A stretch of 64,000 bases of DNA from Glossina fuscipes (GCF_014805625.2 NW_023998490.1:2060454-2124453); one strand, 5' to 3'. Positions 10,310-20,724 are shown, counted from the stretch's first letter. Numbers and translations are program-made. Notes: generated from the letters alone by a model not told the origin.

Positions 10310-12885
10310 ATGGAGCCTTCAGTATGCATATCTGATGAAGCCGATTTCGATGGCCAGAACACAGCCCTGCAAGATTACGGTCAGTATACGACAGTGTATC
10401 CGAATGCACCGTTGTATGCGACTAAAGCACCAGCCGGTGTGGCTGTTTCCCGTATTGGCTCACAGTGCTCATATCGCACTGAGCATAGTTCGGCTGCGAA
10501 AATTATAGGCTCACAAAATAATTTGACTAGCTCTGTACAAGAGCTGAGTAATCCCGTGGGGCTGCCTACCGATCAAGCAGCCATGATGCCCACCCTACGT
10601 TACATACAGCCCACACAATATGAGGAAATGTCCGAGTACGGTATAAATCCAGTAATGCCATTTCCTTCAGATGGTCAATATGCTGAGGACTCGCCTGTGG
10701 CCTATGGTTACGTATCAGAAGCTAATTACGTGATGCCGACAGTGAGTGCCAAGACAAATGCTTACGGGGCGAGACCGTCAATGTTCGATGATAATCGTAA
10801 TGGTGCTGAAGCCGCTAGTGCCATGGGCCTTGCTCCGCAGGCCTTTGAAGATCCTCATGATTTTCAAAATAAAATGTCGCAGCTAACCATCAGTTCATTT
10901 GGTGTCGTTTCACAACATATGCGTAATGGAGGCAAAGATGAATTAGTTGATGGTTCTTGTAGCGATATATGCTCGACTATGCGATGGCGTGACCCAAATT
11001 TATCGGAAGTCATCAGCTTTTTAAATAATCCGAATAATGCCATTAAGGCGAACGCGGCTGCCTATCTACAGCATTTATGTTACATGGACGATCCCATAAA
11101 ACAACGAACTCGTATTCTAGGAGGTATACCGCCACTAATAAGGTTGCTCTCCTATGAAGCGCCAGAGATTTACAAGTAAGTTTAAAATGATTTTTAAGAT
11201 TTCATTGCAATAAAATTATTTAACTGATATTTTGCAGAAATGCGTGCGGAGCCTTGCGTAATTTATCTTATGGTCGTCAAAATGATGAAAACAAACGTGA
11301 AATTAAAAACGCCGGTGGCCTGGCCGCTCTTGTTAATTTATTGTGCCGCACTCAAGAATCTGAAGTCAGGGAATTAGTGACGGGTGTCTTATGGAATATG
11401 TCTTCATGTGAGGATATCAAACGTTATATCATTGATGAATGTTTGGCTGCCATTGTTAGTAATATTATTCATCCACATTCCGGCTGGGACCCCGTTTGTC
11501 CCGGTGATACATGTTTTTCCACCGTATTTCGCAATGCTTCCGGCGTTTTGCGTAACGTCAGCTCGGCCGGCGAATATGCACGCACTCAACTGCGTAATTA
11601 TGACCATTTAGTCGAGTGCCTGTTGTATGTTGTAAGACAAGCGATTGAGAAGAATAACATCAGCAACAAGACTGTCGAAAACTGTGTTTGTATATTGCGT
11701 AATCTTTCATATCGCTGCCAGGAAGTTGAGGATCCCAACTACGATAAGCAACCGAACGCGGTACCCACGCGGGCTTTATCCTCCAGCAAAGGTACATTTA
11801 AATTTATGTTCTTTCTCAAATGGTCATCTAATTACAGCTTTTTCGAATTTCTAGGAGAGAACCTTGGTTGTTTCGGCACTAGTAAAAAGAAAAAGGCTCA
11901 AGCTCAAAGTGAACAAAACGAAAGTGCTCTTGCTACTGTGGGACATGCTGGTGCGGCCAAAAATACTGCCGATGTGACCGTCAATAGAGGTCCCCTGAAA
12001 GGCTATGAACACTTATGGCAACCGGAAGTTGTGCAATACTATTTGGCTCTATTACAGAGCTGTTCCAATCCCGAAACATTAGAGGCGGCCGCCGGTGCTA
12101 TACAAAACTTATCAGCCTGCTATTGGCAGCCAAGCATAGATATTAGAGCTGCAGTACGTAAGGAAAAAGGTCTGCCAATTTTAGTGGAATTGTTAAGAAT
12201 GGAAGTGGATCGAGTTGTGTGTGCTGTTGCCACCGCTTTAAGAAATTTAGCTATAGATCAGCGTAATAAGGAACTCATTGGCAAATATGCTATGCGTGAT
12301 TTGGTGCAAAAATTGCCGTCGGGCAATCCACAACATGATCAAAATACATCGGACGACACTATAACCGCCGTATTGGCTACCATTAATGAGGTGATCAAGA
12401 AAAATGCGGAATTCTCGCGTTCGCTCTTAGATGCCGGCGGTGTAGAACGCCTTATGAATATAACCAGTCAACGCCAAAAATATACAAACTGTGTGAATAA
12501 GTTTGCTAGTCAGGTCTTGTTTACAATGTGGCAACATCATGAACTACGTGATGTGTACAAAAAGCATGGTTGGAAAGAACAGGATTTCGTTACCAAATTC
12601 ATCGATTCTCACAGTGCTTCAGCACATTCACCGAATAACTCGAATAGTACTTTAAACCGGCCTATGGCTTCACAAGGTCGAACCCGTTATGAAGACCGTA
12701 CCATACAGCGTGGTAACAATACGTCGACGGGACGTAATAAAGAGGATTCTCAGCAGCAGCAACAACAACAACAATCACAAGGAGCGCAGCAACAACGGGC
12801 TTGTCAAGATACACAAATGTTGCGACAAATGGTTGGGGGAGGCGATCACAATCCACACCCTTACGCAAACAATGGTCGTGTCTAA
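10310..12885 (+). CDS. p120ctn: p120-catenin (armadillo-repeat adherens junction protein)
   Basis: This cytoplasmic protein binds the juxtamembrane tail of cadherins and tunes adherens junctions and Rho-family signalling. The coding exons are 10310-11175, 11238-11791 and 11855-12885, for 816 residues. Intron 1 (11176-11237, 62 nt) is GTAAGT...TTGCAG; intron 2 (11792-11854, 63 nt) is GTACAT...TTCTAG. The N-terminal ~225 residues are unstructured and rich in Tyr, Ser and Gly, as in the family. Armadillo repeats run from about residue 229 to 715, with clear blocks such as ACGALRNLSYGRQNDENK, ELVTGVLWNMSSCEDIK and AVATALRNLAIDQRNKELIG. A basic insert with KKKK at about 484-487 sits in the usual loop. 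The tail holds a poly-Gln run (about 773-780). The length is close to the fly family's ~780 residues. The ATG at 10310 is the first good one and gives a family-like start. The frame is intact, unlike everything around it. Intron 2 is a multiple of three and lacks stops, so its retention would only add 21 residues. Confidence 0.95.
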
Positions 12886-13410
12886 AAATAGGACAATAAA
12901 AGGAAAAATAACAACGTTCGTGCCTATTAAAAAGGTGGATAGATGAAATATGCTTGAAATGATTTAGTCGTAGGAAGCGATGACACGATGATGTCCATCA
13001 CAGGGCCAAAATAGCATTAGCCTTGAATAGCAATAGCACGATGAAAGAAACGATGGTGGTGATGATGATGATGATGACGACAACAATGAAGGCGTAGCAA
13101 TAACGATATGTATATACTCGGCAGCGTTAGCATTCGTATTCAGATTAATTAACAGCACCTTACATAAAATTATGTACATATTTAGAGATTCACAAACACC
13201 CTAAATACATTCATCACATACACGCATACACAAACAAAACACACGAACAGGAATACATCCACGACACAGTTTATTACTTAATGAGCGCACATACGGCTTA
13301 CGTAAACAATAGAATAAAAAGGAAAATAAATACAAAAGATGCTTTCAAAGTCAAGATTGGTCAAGACCAAAAACCGATTATAAACATTTACATAAAATAA
13401 ATTGTTTAAG
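12886..13410 (+). other. p120ctn: p120-catenin 3' UTR
   Basis: The 3' UTR is CA-rich, with a (GAT)n-like run at about 13050-13080, and includes AATAAA poly(A) signals at 13313 and 13325 and a further AATAAA-like site near 13396. No competing gene is seen. The exact cleavage site is not determinable. Confidence 0.5.
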
Positions 13411-13669
13411 TCCCGGGCTACAGAAAAGAAATCTAGCATCTTTCGTTGCGAAACTAAGAATATCAGTTTATTCAAGGATGTTCAAATTCGAGTTGATGTT
13501 CACAGTTTCTATTCAAAAACATTCACAAATGATTTAAAATAGTTGATGAACGCTTGTTGTTGCTTCAACTAACAAAAATTTTAAGATCGAAAAAGCAACG
13601 AAGGGAATCGGATTAATTTAAAATTCCATTGCAAAGCCCAAAATGACAAAAAGAGCGAAAATCATCAGC

Positions 13670-13990
13670 TTTTCATACCCTGTACCACTTGTTGTGTTAC
13701 AGGCCATACTAAGTTTGTGCGCACGCAGAACGGATTAAGACAGGCCAAGTTTCTGCTACACCGATCGAAGCTTGTCTGTCTATCTGCATCTTTTACTGTA
13801 CCAATTCGATTCAGAATCGGAGGTGTTTGAATTTGCGCTAAGATTGTCTGTCCGTCTGTTCGTCTTGTTTTTGTATGTTCAACCTACTGGCTCCGATTTT
13901 TGAGGTATTTTAATGAAATTTGGTATACTGGCTTAATGTTTTATCTAAAAATCGAAGCGATATCCCCTGATGGATTTTAGTTCCTTTGAT
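13670..13990 (+). repeat. Dispersed repeat family copy, + orientation
   Basis: It starts with TCATACCCTGTACCACTTGT, then carries the family's Cys-codon-like GTCTGTCCGTCTGTTCGTC block and TTTTGAGGTATTTTAATGAA followed by ATTTGGTAT. The same order recurs at 29051, 44440 and 58795. The right end is unclear. Confidence 0.6.
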
Positions 13991-14206
13991 ATCGAGACTC
14001 TTTTTCCATTTTGGAGCACTTCGCAGAATAAATTATATTTGTGTTGGTCAAATTACAATAAAAAGACCAGCCAATGCGTACACAAAAAGGTTTATTTTTA
14101 ACAAGGGACTACTCGTACCCCCTGAAAAAGATAACGCGCGCTATAAGCAATATTTGCCTAATAAGTCTCACAAGTGGGGCTGCAACCCTATTCCTTTTAT
14201 TTAGTC

Positions 14207-14468
14207 TCACGCATATGCATTCCGCAATTGCTCATTATTGATACCCAAATCCCGTAATTTAAGGTTTGAAACTTTTAAAGCTTCTGTTTCTTTTGGTAGA
14301 GTCAAGTTCTGATTTCCTTCGCGCAATTTCTCCTTTTTTCAGAGATGGTAGTTTAATTTCTTCTCCATCTTGTTGTTGGTCCACAGAATTTTTGATTTTT
14401 CCGCTCAACTCTTGTATTTCGGTCTCATATTCTTTGCACTGACGTTCTTTAGCAATGTTTGACAACAA
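14207..14468 (-). pseudogene. Frameshifted coiled-coil gene fragment
   Basis: The minus-strand frame from 14468 reads SNIAKERQCKEYETEIQELS, then a Gln/Glu/Lys-rich helix-forming stretch (KKGEIARRKSELD). A one-base shift near 14290 moves the sense to another frame reading LPKETEALKVSNLKLRDLGI and NNEQLRNAYA, to TGA at 14207-14209. Heptad-like charge patterns suggest a long coiled coil; the parent family cannot be named. It lies 280 bp left of the inverted repeat that precedes the Brca2 relic. Confidence 0.5.
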
Positions 14469-14748
14469 TAATTACGCTAGCCATATTCCTTGTATCAGAA
14501 CAATAGTCGAAACAATCTTCCAAGGCTTAACAAATTTCCATTTGAATGGTTTGGTGCTATCTGGGTGGGCATCTTATGTCCACTGAGAACATGTCGCCTG
14601 GTGCATTAATGGCTTTTCTAGCAGCAGCACAAGGTGTGCAAAGACGGTACTACATTATTTTATTGTCTTTCTTTATTTATATTATTATAAAATCCTCTCT
14701 TCTCGATGTTGCCTTTGTTTAATGTTATACAATTAAACAAAAAGAATA

Positions 14749-14774
14749 AGAATGTGCACAGAGTTGCTTGCAAT
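14749..14774 (+). repeat. Left arm of a 26-nt inverted repeat
   Basis: AGAATGTGCACAGAGTTGCT plus TGCAAT matches the reverse complement of 18304-18329 at 25 of 26 positions. Outside it, AAAAAGAATAAG also resembles the outer flank of the right arm. The arms bracket the Brca2-like relic and the zinc-finger relic, 3.58 kb apart. Confidence 0.75.
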
Positions 14775-14885
14775 TAATTATTTCTCTGGCGAAATTAATA
14801 ATAATAATAATAATATAATTATTTCTCTGGCGAAATTAATAATAATAATAATAATAATAATATAATAATAGTAATAATAATACTA
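14775..14885 (+). repeat. Tandem pair plus (AAT)n microsatellite
   Basis: ATTATTTCTCTGGCGAAATT followed by (AAT)n occurs twice in a row, with (TAA)n runs ending near 14885. This is a simple local duplication. Confidence 0.8.
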
Positions 14886-14994
14886 TTTTGTTATTGTTTT
14901 TTACTACTTTGATTTGCATCTCTTGTGATAGTTCATCTTGACGATAAGCAACGGCAACAACAATATATATAGAAGAAGAAGAACAAGAAGAATT

Positions 14995-15350
14995 AAAAAT
15001 CAAAATATTGAATTTGAAAAAGGGCTGAGAAAGTAGAATCCCCAAAGTTGAATGAAAACATTGGTAATTCAAAAAGATATCGCTTTAGAAAAAAGTATGG
15101 GTCGATACGAAGATGAAATAATGTCCTTAGTGGATTCTCGGCCTTATGTGCAGACGACAATAAGCAATTTTGACAATTTAACAGCATCTCATAAATTTAC
15201 AGCAGTCATGAATTACTATCACAGTCTGCTGAAAGTGAATTTCATATCGCTGATGAAGAGTTAATCGAATGTTGTGATAAAACGGAAGATTCGATGAAAG
15301 AAGTAAAAAACATAAACGCATCAGAAGAAGGAGATCATAATGACAACAAA
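14995..15350 (+). pseudogene. Brca2-like relic, N-terminal part
   Basis: Coding sense can be followed across several frames: VESPKLNENIGNSKRYRFRK, then (frame of 15052) EIMSLVDSRPYVQTTISNFD and NLTASHKFTAVMNYY, then SAESEFHIADEELIECCDKT and SMKEVKNINASEEGDHNDNK. The frame changes show several indels. I assign it to the Brca2-like gene mainly because the same strand continues with exon pieces and a BRC repeat; the segment itself is not a named domain. Confidence 0.5.
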
Positions 15351-15359
15351 AAAGAAAAC

Positions 15360-15800
15360 AATTGTGGATATAATATTTGAGGACTTTTCTACATCGCCTT
15401 TTAACAGTATCACCCGAGAGAAAGTTAAAGAATTTGGAACGGTCCCCTTTATTTATTTTACGGGGTAAACCTAAGAAAAACTACAGCCGTGAATTTAGAG
15501 AAAAGGCAAAATTGGCTCTTTTATACGATCCTACGCCAGAAAGTAAGTGACTCTTTATAGGCTTTTTTTAACAACCCTAACTTTGTACATTCTTTTTAGG
15601 AAAAGCTTTAGATCGAGGTTCTGACGATATCGAGAAAAAGGACACTTACAACGTAAATCAAAGTAAGTTGTTTTTAAAATTTGTGAAGACACAACATTTA
15701 AGTTAATTTAAGTTAATTTAAAATTTTTCAGCTTTGGCGCCATCTAATCAGTGTGAAACTGAGATAGTAGATGAACAACAATTTTCCCCATACGTCTAAG
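15360..15800 (+). pseudogene. Brca2-like relic with two retained introns
   Basis: Exon pieces read VDIIFEDFSTSPFNSITREK, then (shifted frame) ILRGKPKKNYSREFREKAKL and ALLYDPTPE, to a GTAAGT donor at about 15544. An intron of ~55 nt ends TTTTTAG at about 15600. Next comes KALDRGSDDIEKKDTYNVNQ and a second GTAAGT donor near 15662. An intron ending TTTTTCAG near 15731 leads to LAPSNQCETEIVDEQQFSPY and a stop. Both introns are short and have normal ends, so this is a genomic copy. A frameshift near 15450 and the final stop disable it. It precedes a retroposon-like insertion. Confidence 0.55.
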
Positions 15801-15835
15801 TTCCCAGTAAATGAGCAGATAACCCAGGGTAGGGC

Positions 15836-16028
15836 ATTGATATTCCTTACATTTTATCATGCTTATCATTTTATTATTACTTTGATTGGCTTTATTATAC
15901 TTATACTAAATTTTATTATTAATTAATATAAGATTTGCATTAAGAGCCAATTGAACTCGACTGTTATTTGTTTAGTTGAGTTTCTAGTTTAAGTAGAATA
16001 AATAAATAAATAAATAAATAAATAAATG
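15836..16028 (+). mobile_element. Probable 5'-truncated retroposon tail
   Basis: About 190 bp of very AT-rich DNA, ending in (AAAT)n at 15997-16026, interrupts the Brca2-like coding sense, which resumes just after with GKHRHNISGYSKSLVLRET. A simple-repeat tail is typical of non-LTR retroposons. I see no clear target-site duplication. Confidence 0.4.
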
Positions 16029-16029
16029 A

Positions 16030-16953
16030 TTTAAAGGTAAACACAGACACAATATTAGTGGGTACTCCAAGAGCTTGGTGCTGAGAGAAACTAATGTTGC
16101 ATTAGGACTTCAAAAAGCTAGCGGAGAACGGCCTGAGTTGGGAGTAGGTAAAAACACAGTTGGCCTGAATGAAATTTTTATTGAAAACGAATGGGAAGAA
16201 GTGAAAAGTAAAGTGAGTCGAGATGAAGTGAGCAAGGTGAATAATCCTGAAAGTTCGCTTGTTTCTGCGAGTTTTCAAACAGCGAATGGCAAGAATGTGC
16301 TAATATCCGAGAAAGGGAAAAAACGTATGGAAGCCTTGCTAAATGAATTTCATCAAAGCAATGATGATTTTGAGGATAGTTTATTATCTATAAAAAATAA
16401 AGTTATTTCCAAAAAGCAAAAGATGATGCCTAAAAAAAAAATCTTAAAAACATCTTTAACAAGCAGGAAAGAAAAAGGAGAAAGAGATTACTCCAGCTGT
16501 AGCAGTAAATTATCAGCAACTGAGAAAAAGTCTAATATAAAAGTTGAAAACAATGAAGGAAGTGAAGAGATGGGAAAATAGGTTCTTCCTCAAAATAATT
16601 CAAAGCAATTTTTATGCCAACAAGCCGATGACACAAATGATGAATCCAAACAAACCGGGCATTCGACTTTAAATGTCCCAAAATTTCGTAAAAAGCATTT
16701 GTTGTCATCAAACCCAAAATTTAATTATAGGCCACCCCAACTCTGTGAGACCCAAATAGAAACTCACGACAAACCGACACCAGAATTAGGAGAGTTTGTT
16801 AAAAATGCTGTGGAGACAAGTACACCAGGCGTCAATAGGAAATTGCCAGTTCAGGAAATGGAAAAAGATAACGACCCAGTATCAATGGCAAACCGACCAA
16901 AGAGGGGGCGGCTATCGGGCTTAAAACGTACTTGGACTAGTTCAAAGAAATAA
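16030..16953 (+). pseudogene. Brca2: Brca2-like relic with BRC repeat
   Basis: One frame is open for about 307 codons except for a single TAG at 16579-16581. At about 16264-16350 it reads SASFQTANGKNVLISEKGKK and RMEALLNEF. This is a BRC repeat, the Rad51-binding motif of Brca2, with the key FQTA (F-x-x-A) and the following 'GK-V-IS---' block. The rest is Lys/Ser/Glu-rich and disordered, ending NRPKRGRLSGLKRTWTSSKK. BRC repeats are diagnostic of Brca2 homologues, which load Rad51 on single-stranded DNA in recombination repair. Only one BRC repeat is visible here and the DNA-binding fold is not. The single stop is the only lesion in this segment, but the segments upstream are frameshifted. Confidence 0.72.
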
Positions 16954-16999
16954 ATACTACTTTATATAACCCATCGTCTAACATTTGTCATTGGGAAAA

Positions 17000-17950
17000 C
17001 CAAACTGGCCTTTCCTGTTGCTATATATTAATTCATATAATTTATATTTAAATATAAATGAAATAAATAGCTTTATTCATATAATATCTTTATTATACAT
17101 TTAAAATACTTTGTTAGTACATGTAAAAAAAAATATATATATATAAAAGAAATTGTTATTCTTTTTAAAGGTTTCCTTTCTTTTAATGGTTTCCTGATTG
17201 TTTCCGATTCTTCTTCCTTGACGCCTTCGTTATTAACATATCGTTCGATACCCAAATAATATAAATAAAAACGTTAGCAATGGAGAACAACAAAATTATC
17301 CTAATAACGATTTGATTGATGTATAATTTCCAAGCGTTCTTGAAAACTGAAAAAATAAAATTTTGTTTTCCAATAGCCTCCGTTTCTATGCTAAGATTTA
17401 AGAATATATATATATATATATGAATACATATATGAATTTAATTTATCATTTGCTTCTTGTTATAAAAAAAAATGTATAGTATGAGCGTTTAATTTTAAAC
17501 TCAAATTTTTCAAAAACAATATATAATGAATGTTTGTAATAACTGTAACCTCCACTTTTTTGACGCAATTTATGCAGTTTTCGGCATGTTAAATACTTTA
17601 TTAATATATATAAAAATATATATAAAAGATATTGTTATTTTTTTCACTCGTCTCCATCATTTAATTAATCAAAAAATAATGCCTGTTTTAAATGGTTTTT
17701 TATAACCAACTATAGATCTAAAATAATGATTTTATATACAAACGCTCTTTTTATTTGAAATATTTTTAATTTTTCACAATTTTTCACTCGATTAATATTT
17801 TTGAGTTTCTCTTCTTTCATTTTTTCGCAATTATTCAGTTCCTACAACTGCTTTGTACATTAAATTAATTTTATAACGGAGAAAGAAACATTAAGTATAT
17901 AAGCAGGTCGGCGCCATAAATAAATGATTAATTTTCCTGTTGAAAGGCAA
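17000..17950. other. AT-rich, no gene seen
   Basis: The stretch contains TA-rich microsatellites (17133-17147, 17405-17421). A 39-nt stretch, TGGTTTCCTGATTGTTTCCG onward (17184-17222), recurs with few changes at 21771-21809; on the minus strand it would read VKEEESETIRKP. Confidence 0.4.
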
Positions 17951-18329
17951 AGCACAGAGTCGCTTATAATAAATAAATGGTTAAATGCCCAACTTAACAA
18001 CTTAAATGTTAATTGCCCAACGTAATCGACAAAAGGGATTCAATTCTGTTAAATGCAAACATTGCGGGTCTCATTTCACTCAAAAAACATCACTGCATGC
18101 TCAGGCTACATTCCATTTCATAACTTGACTGCTTATCATTTCTAAATCTACAAAACTCAATCTGTGTAGCGTGTAAATGGAACTTAAAATGGATTGAAGA
18201 AGTGTGACAGGCCGGATTTTAACAGATTATTCCGCTACTGCTTTGTCTTTTTGACAGAGCTCATGACGAATGCGTCGCCACTTTTTGTCTATTTTTCTTT
18301 TTTATTACAAGCAACTCTGTGCACATTCT
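17951..18329 (+). repeat. Short element with inverted ends around a zinc-finger relic
   Basis: AGCACAGAGTCGCTTATAAT (17951) is matched in inverted orientation by 18301-18326 (rc TGCACAGAGTTGCTTGTAAT; about 20 of 23 alike). The ~375-bp interval holds a C2H2 finger at 18006-18128. The right arm is the same sequence that pairs with 14749, so nested or sequential elements are possible. Confidence 0.45.
18006..18128 (+). pseudogene. Single C2H2 zinc-finger remnant
   Basis: The 40-codon open frame reads MLIAQRNRQKGFNSVKCKHC, then GSHFTQKTSLHAQATFHFIT and a stop. The spacing C-x2-C, F, L, then the His pair follows the classical C2H2 finger, but the first zinc-binding His is Gln (HAQ in place of HAH), so the finger could not bind zinc normally. 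It is too short to be a gene and sits inside a pair of inverted repeats. It probably derives from a large zinc-finger transcription-factor gene. Confidence 0.6.
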
Positions 18330-18639
18330 CCTCATATTCTTATTCTTCTTATTTTCTTTTGGCTTAAAAGAAATGGCGAATTAACGGTTTTTTAGCCAAG
18401 AGCCGCCTATTTCATTTTGCAAGCGAAGATTGACAAAGAAAAATTAAAACAATGAACGGCACTGAAAACTTTTCAAGATATATGCAAATAGTATAAAAAT
18501 TTATATAAATAAAAATTCCTTATCGCTTTTAATTCAGAAAATATCCATATAGAAAGTGTATTAAAGTGTATTAAACTTATCCCACTTATTTATAAAATAG
18601 AATCGGTCTAAAGGTTTAAAAATAATTTCACTAGTGCTT

Positions 18640-19142
18640 TATGATTATTGGCTTGCTTTTGAATATGGATTATGGTTTGGATAGGTCCGATTTTTCGACG
18701 ATTTACCTCATGAGGCCATATTTTGAAAGGCCGTATGGGAAAAAATGGCAATTGTCAAAATTTCTCGATAAAGCTTGCTTTGTAGTAGTATTTAGACATT
18801 CTAAATTGCGATGAAAAATTTGGTTCGCCTCAACCTTCTCTCATATAATCGCTTCCACTAAAGCTGAATTTTTATACAGTAAAAAGATATAATTTTTAAT
18901 ATTTCATGGTGAAAAGTAGTTCAATCTTACCGAATTTGGGCGACGTAGGTCAATATCTCGGATAGCATCGCATATAAGGATTCCTCCAAGGGGGTTTCAT
19001 GAACAGTATGCTTTTGTAGGAAAGTAATATGTAACTTTTTTGTGCTTTATTAGCAAAGCGAGTGAGTAACTATTCGGCGAAATAGTGCAGGGTATCTAAT
19101 AGTTGACCTTGCCGAAATGTAATATTCTTACTTGTTTTTACA
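18640..19142 (+). repeat. Dispersed repeat family copy with 3' end
   Basis: It ends GAATGTAATATT-like then TTCTTACTTGTTTTT at 19128-19142, the family's 3' signature, preceded by a 'GGGTATCTAATAGT' block. The 5' part is degraded. Confidence 0.5.
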
Positions 19143-19984
19143 ATGAAACTACAACTTACAATGACGATCTTCGAGTGGTTTATGGTAAATTTTTTGCAAT
19201 ATCGCTGTTAAACTGTAAAGCTGTGATTATTCCTCTCATCTTTGGTAATTCCAAATGATATACCAAATTAGAAAATTTAGATGCTGTAGCGCCGATTCCT
19301 CGACCTTCCTGCTATAAAATAAGAACTCTTAAAGTGTATTTCCTGGAATGAGCAAGATCGACGTTTTGTAAAGATTATGAGTGAGACGACCTTAGCAATT
19401 TGTTCAATTATTTAATGGAGAGAAAAGAGAAAAGATCTATTGAAAGAAAATTTTAGTGACGGTAATATAGCACCAGACTTACGACTCGAGTGACTGAAGT
19501 GTGTAAAAATACCGGAATGGAGTCAAAAAAGGAAAAAATTAAGTAAGCTTTGAAGTGTTTGCTTTGAATTAATGAGATTGGCGCCCTACCCAAAACGTTT
19601 CTTTCGTAACCGTAAATTTTTCGTAGGTATTCTTTTAACATGCAATAATAAAAAACTTCTAGTTGGGAATTTTCCCGTAATTCATTTCATTAGCACTCTT
19701 CTTTTTTTGAGGGCATTTTAGTTTTATCGATTCCTCCAATTAGAAAATTGTAACTCAAGTCTGATAAGAGGGCTTTGCGCAGTTTAAATCTCTATCATCT
19801 GAGGATGTATGAAGAATTTTTAAAAGCAAGTTAAAACCCTTATGCGCACGATCAATGAAGTCGACATAATATTTGAATATTGACTTCGTTTAATAAGCGT
19901 AACAAACAAACCTATTATATTTAAAGTGCATTGATAACGGATTGCTCCAATCGTACATTATCGACAAATATCGAGTACAAGACA
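19143..19984. other. No clear gene
   Basis: AT-rich. A minus-strand run at about 19530-19641 (MLKEYLRKIYGYERNVLGRA, then PISLIQSKHFKAYLIF) looks mildly protein-like but is unsupported by anything else. Confidence 0.3.
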
Positions 19985-20330
19985 ATGAATGCTCGTTTCG
20001 ATTCCGTAGAGATTCACTTTGTTCCCAAGGAAGGCGATAGAGTTAGTATTTGTTGTAATGTCCAACGTGATGACGGTTTGGTCCACAAGGCGAAATTTTA
20101 GACCAAATCGGTGTGGACCCAGTCCTAATTTTAAGTTGATCGGATCTTCTCGGATTTGGGTGTTCTCAACAAAAATGCGTATTTCACATTCGACATACTC
20201 CCAAGCGGCTGTAAATTAAATGAGGGTGACGTTGTGAAAGAGGGTTTAATAGAATGCGACCACTTTTTTCAAGCTCAAAAACTCAAAAAGGTCATATCGA
20301 CCCACGTGCTAGTTCTAAGGTTAAAAAAAA
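19985..20330 (+). pseudogene. Armitage/MOV10-like helicase N-terminal fragment
   Basis: From an ATG at 19985 the frame reads NARFDSVEIHFVPKEGDRVS, ICCNVQRDDGLVHK. A shifted frame then carries GEILDQIGVDPVLI, and the first frame resumes with IFSDLGVLNKNAYFTFDILP, SGCKLNEGDVVKEGLIECDH and FFQAQKLKKVI. This order (EGD-V, GEI, 'IF-DLGV---NAYF--D-LPSG--L--GD-V---LIE', K-V) recalls the region ahead of the helicase core in the piRNA-pathway helicase Armitage/MOV10L1. The match is from memory and not certain. In-frame TAG/TAA at about 20099-20133 and the indels mark it as dead. The SMC2 fragment follows within 85 bp. Confidence 0.45.
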
Positions 20331-20412
20331 GTTAAATAAAAAAAAGGACTTCTATATAAACGGAAGAAAATCATTAAAATACATTAATTTCTAAATAAAA
20401 GATATTGTAGAC

Positions 20413-20724
20413 GATGTCTTTTTAGTGGGCCTGGAGATTAAAGTTGGTTTTAATGGCATATAGAAGGAATCGCTTGGGAAGTTGTCGGGCGGTGAACATT
20501 CTTTAGTAGATCTTTCGTTAGTATTAGCAATTTTGAAGTTTTCTCCTGCTCCCTTATACATTCTGGACGAAGTCGATGCTGCCTTAGACATGTCACACAC
20601 ACAAAGTATTAGTAACATGCTTAAGACTCACTTCACTTCCTCCCAATTCATTATCGTTTCATTAAAGGATGCCAATGTATTGTTTAGTACTAAATTTGAA
20701 GAAGGCATTTCGCGTAACGCGTAA
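20413..20724 (+). pseudogene. SMC2: Condensin subunit SMC2, C-terminal ATPase fragment
   Basis: SMC2 is the ATPase arm of condensin in mitotic chromosomes. The frame reads VGLEIKVGFNGI, TAG (20461), [80 protein letters not shown] and GISRNA. It contains the ABC signature LSGG, the Walker B motif [12 protein letters not shown] with the catalytic Glu, and the switch region S-QFIIVSLK, in the SMC2 order. The TAG stands at the family's conserved Trp (GMWKESL). The usual Gln after LSGG is Glu, and five residues are missing between SLKD and ANVLF. Only the last ~100 of roughly 1,180 residues are present. Confidence 0.9.

Noticed and set aside
11384..11854. Overlapping frames inside p120-catenin exon 2 on both strands
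   Set aside because: They are shadows of the real coding frame and show no independent motif.
12662..12946. Minus- and plus-strand frames over the poly-Gln codons of p120-catenin
   Set aside because: Repeat translation and out-of-frame reading of a known exon.
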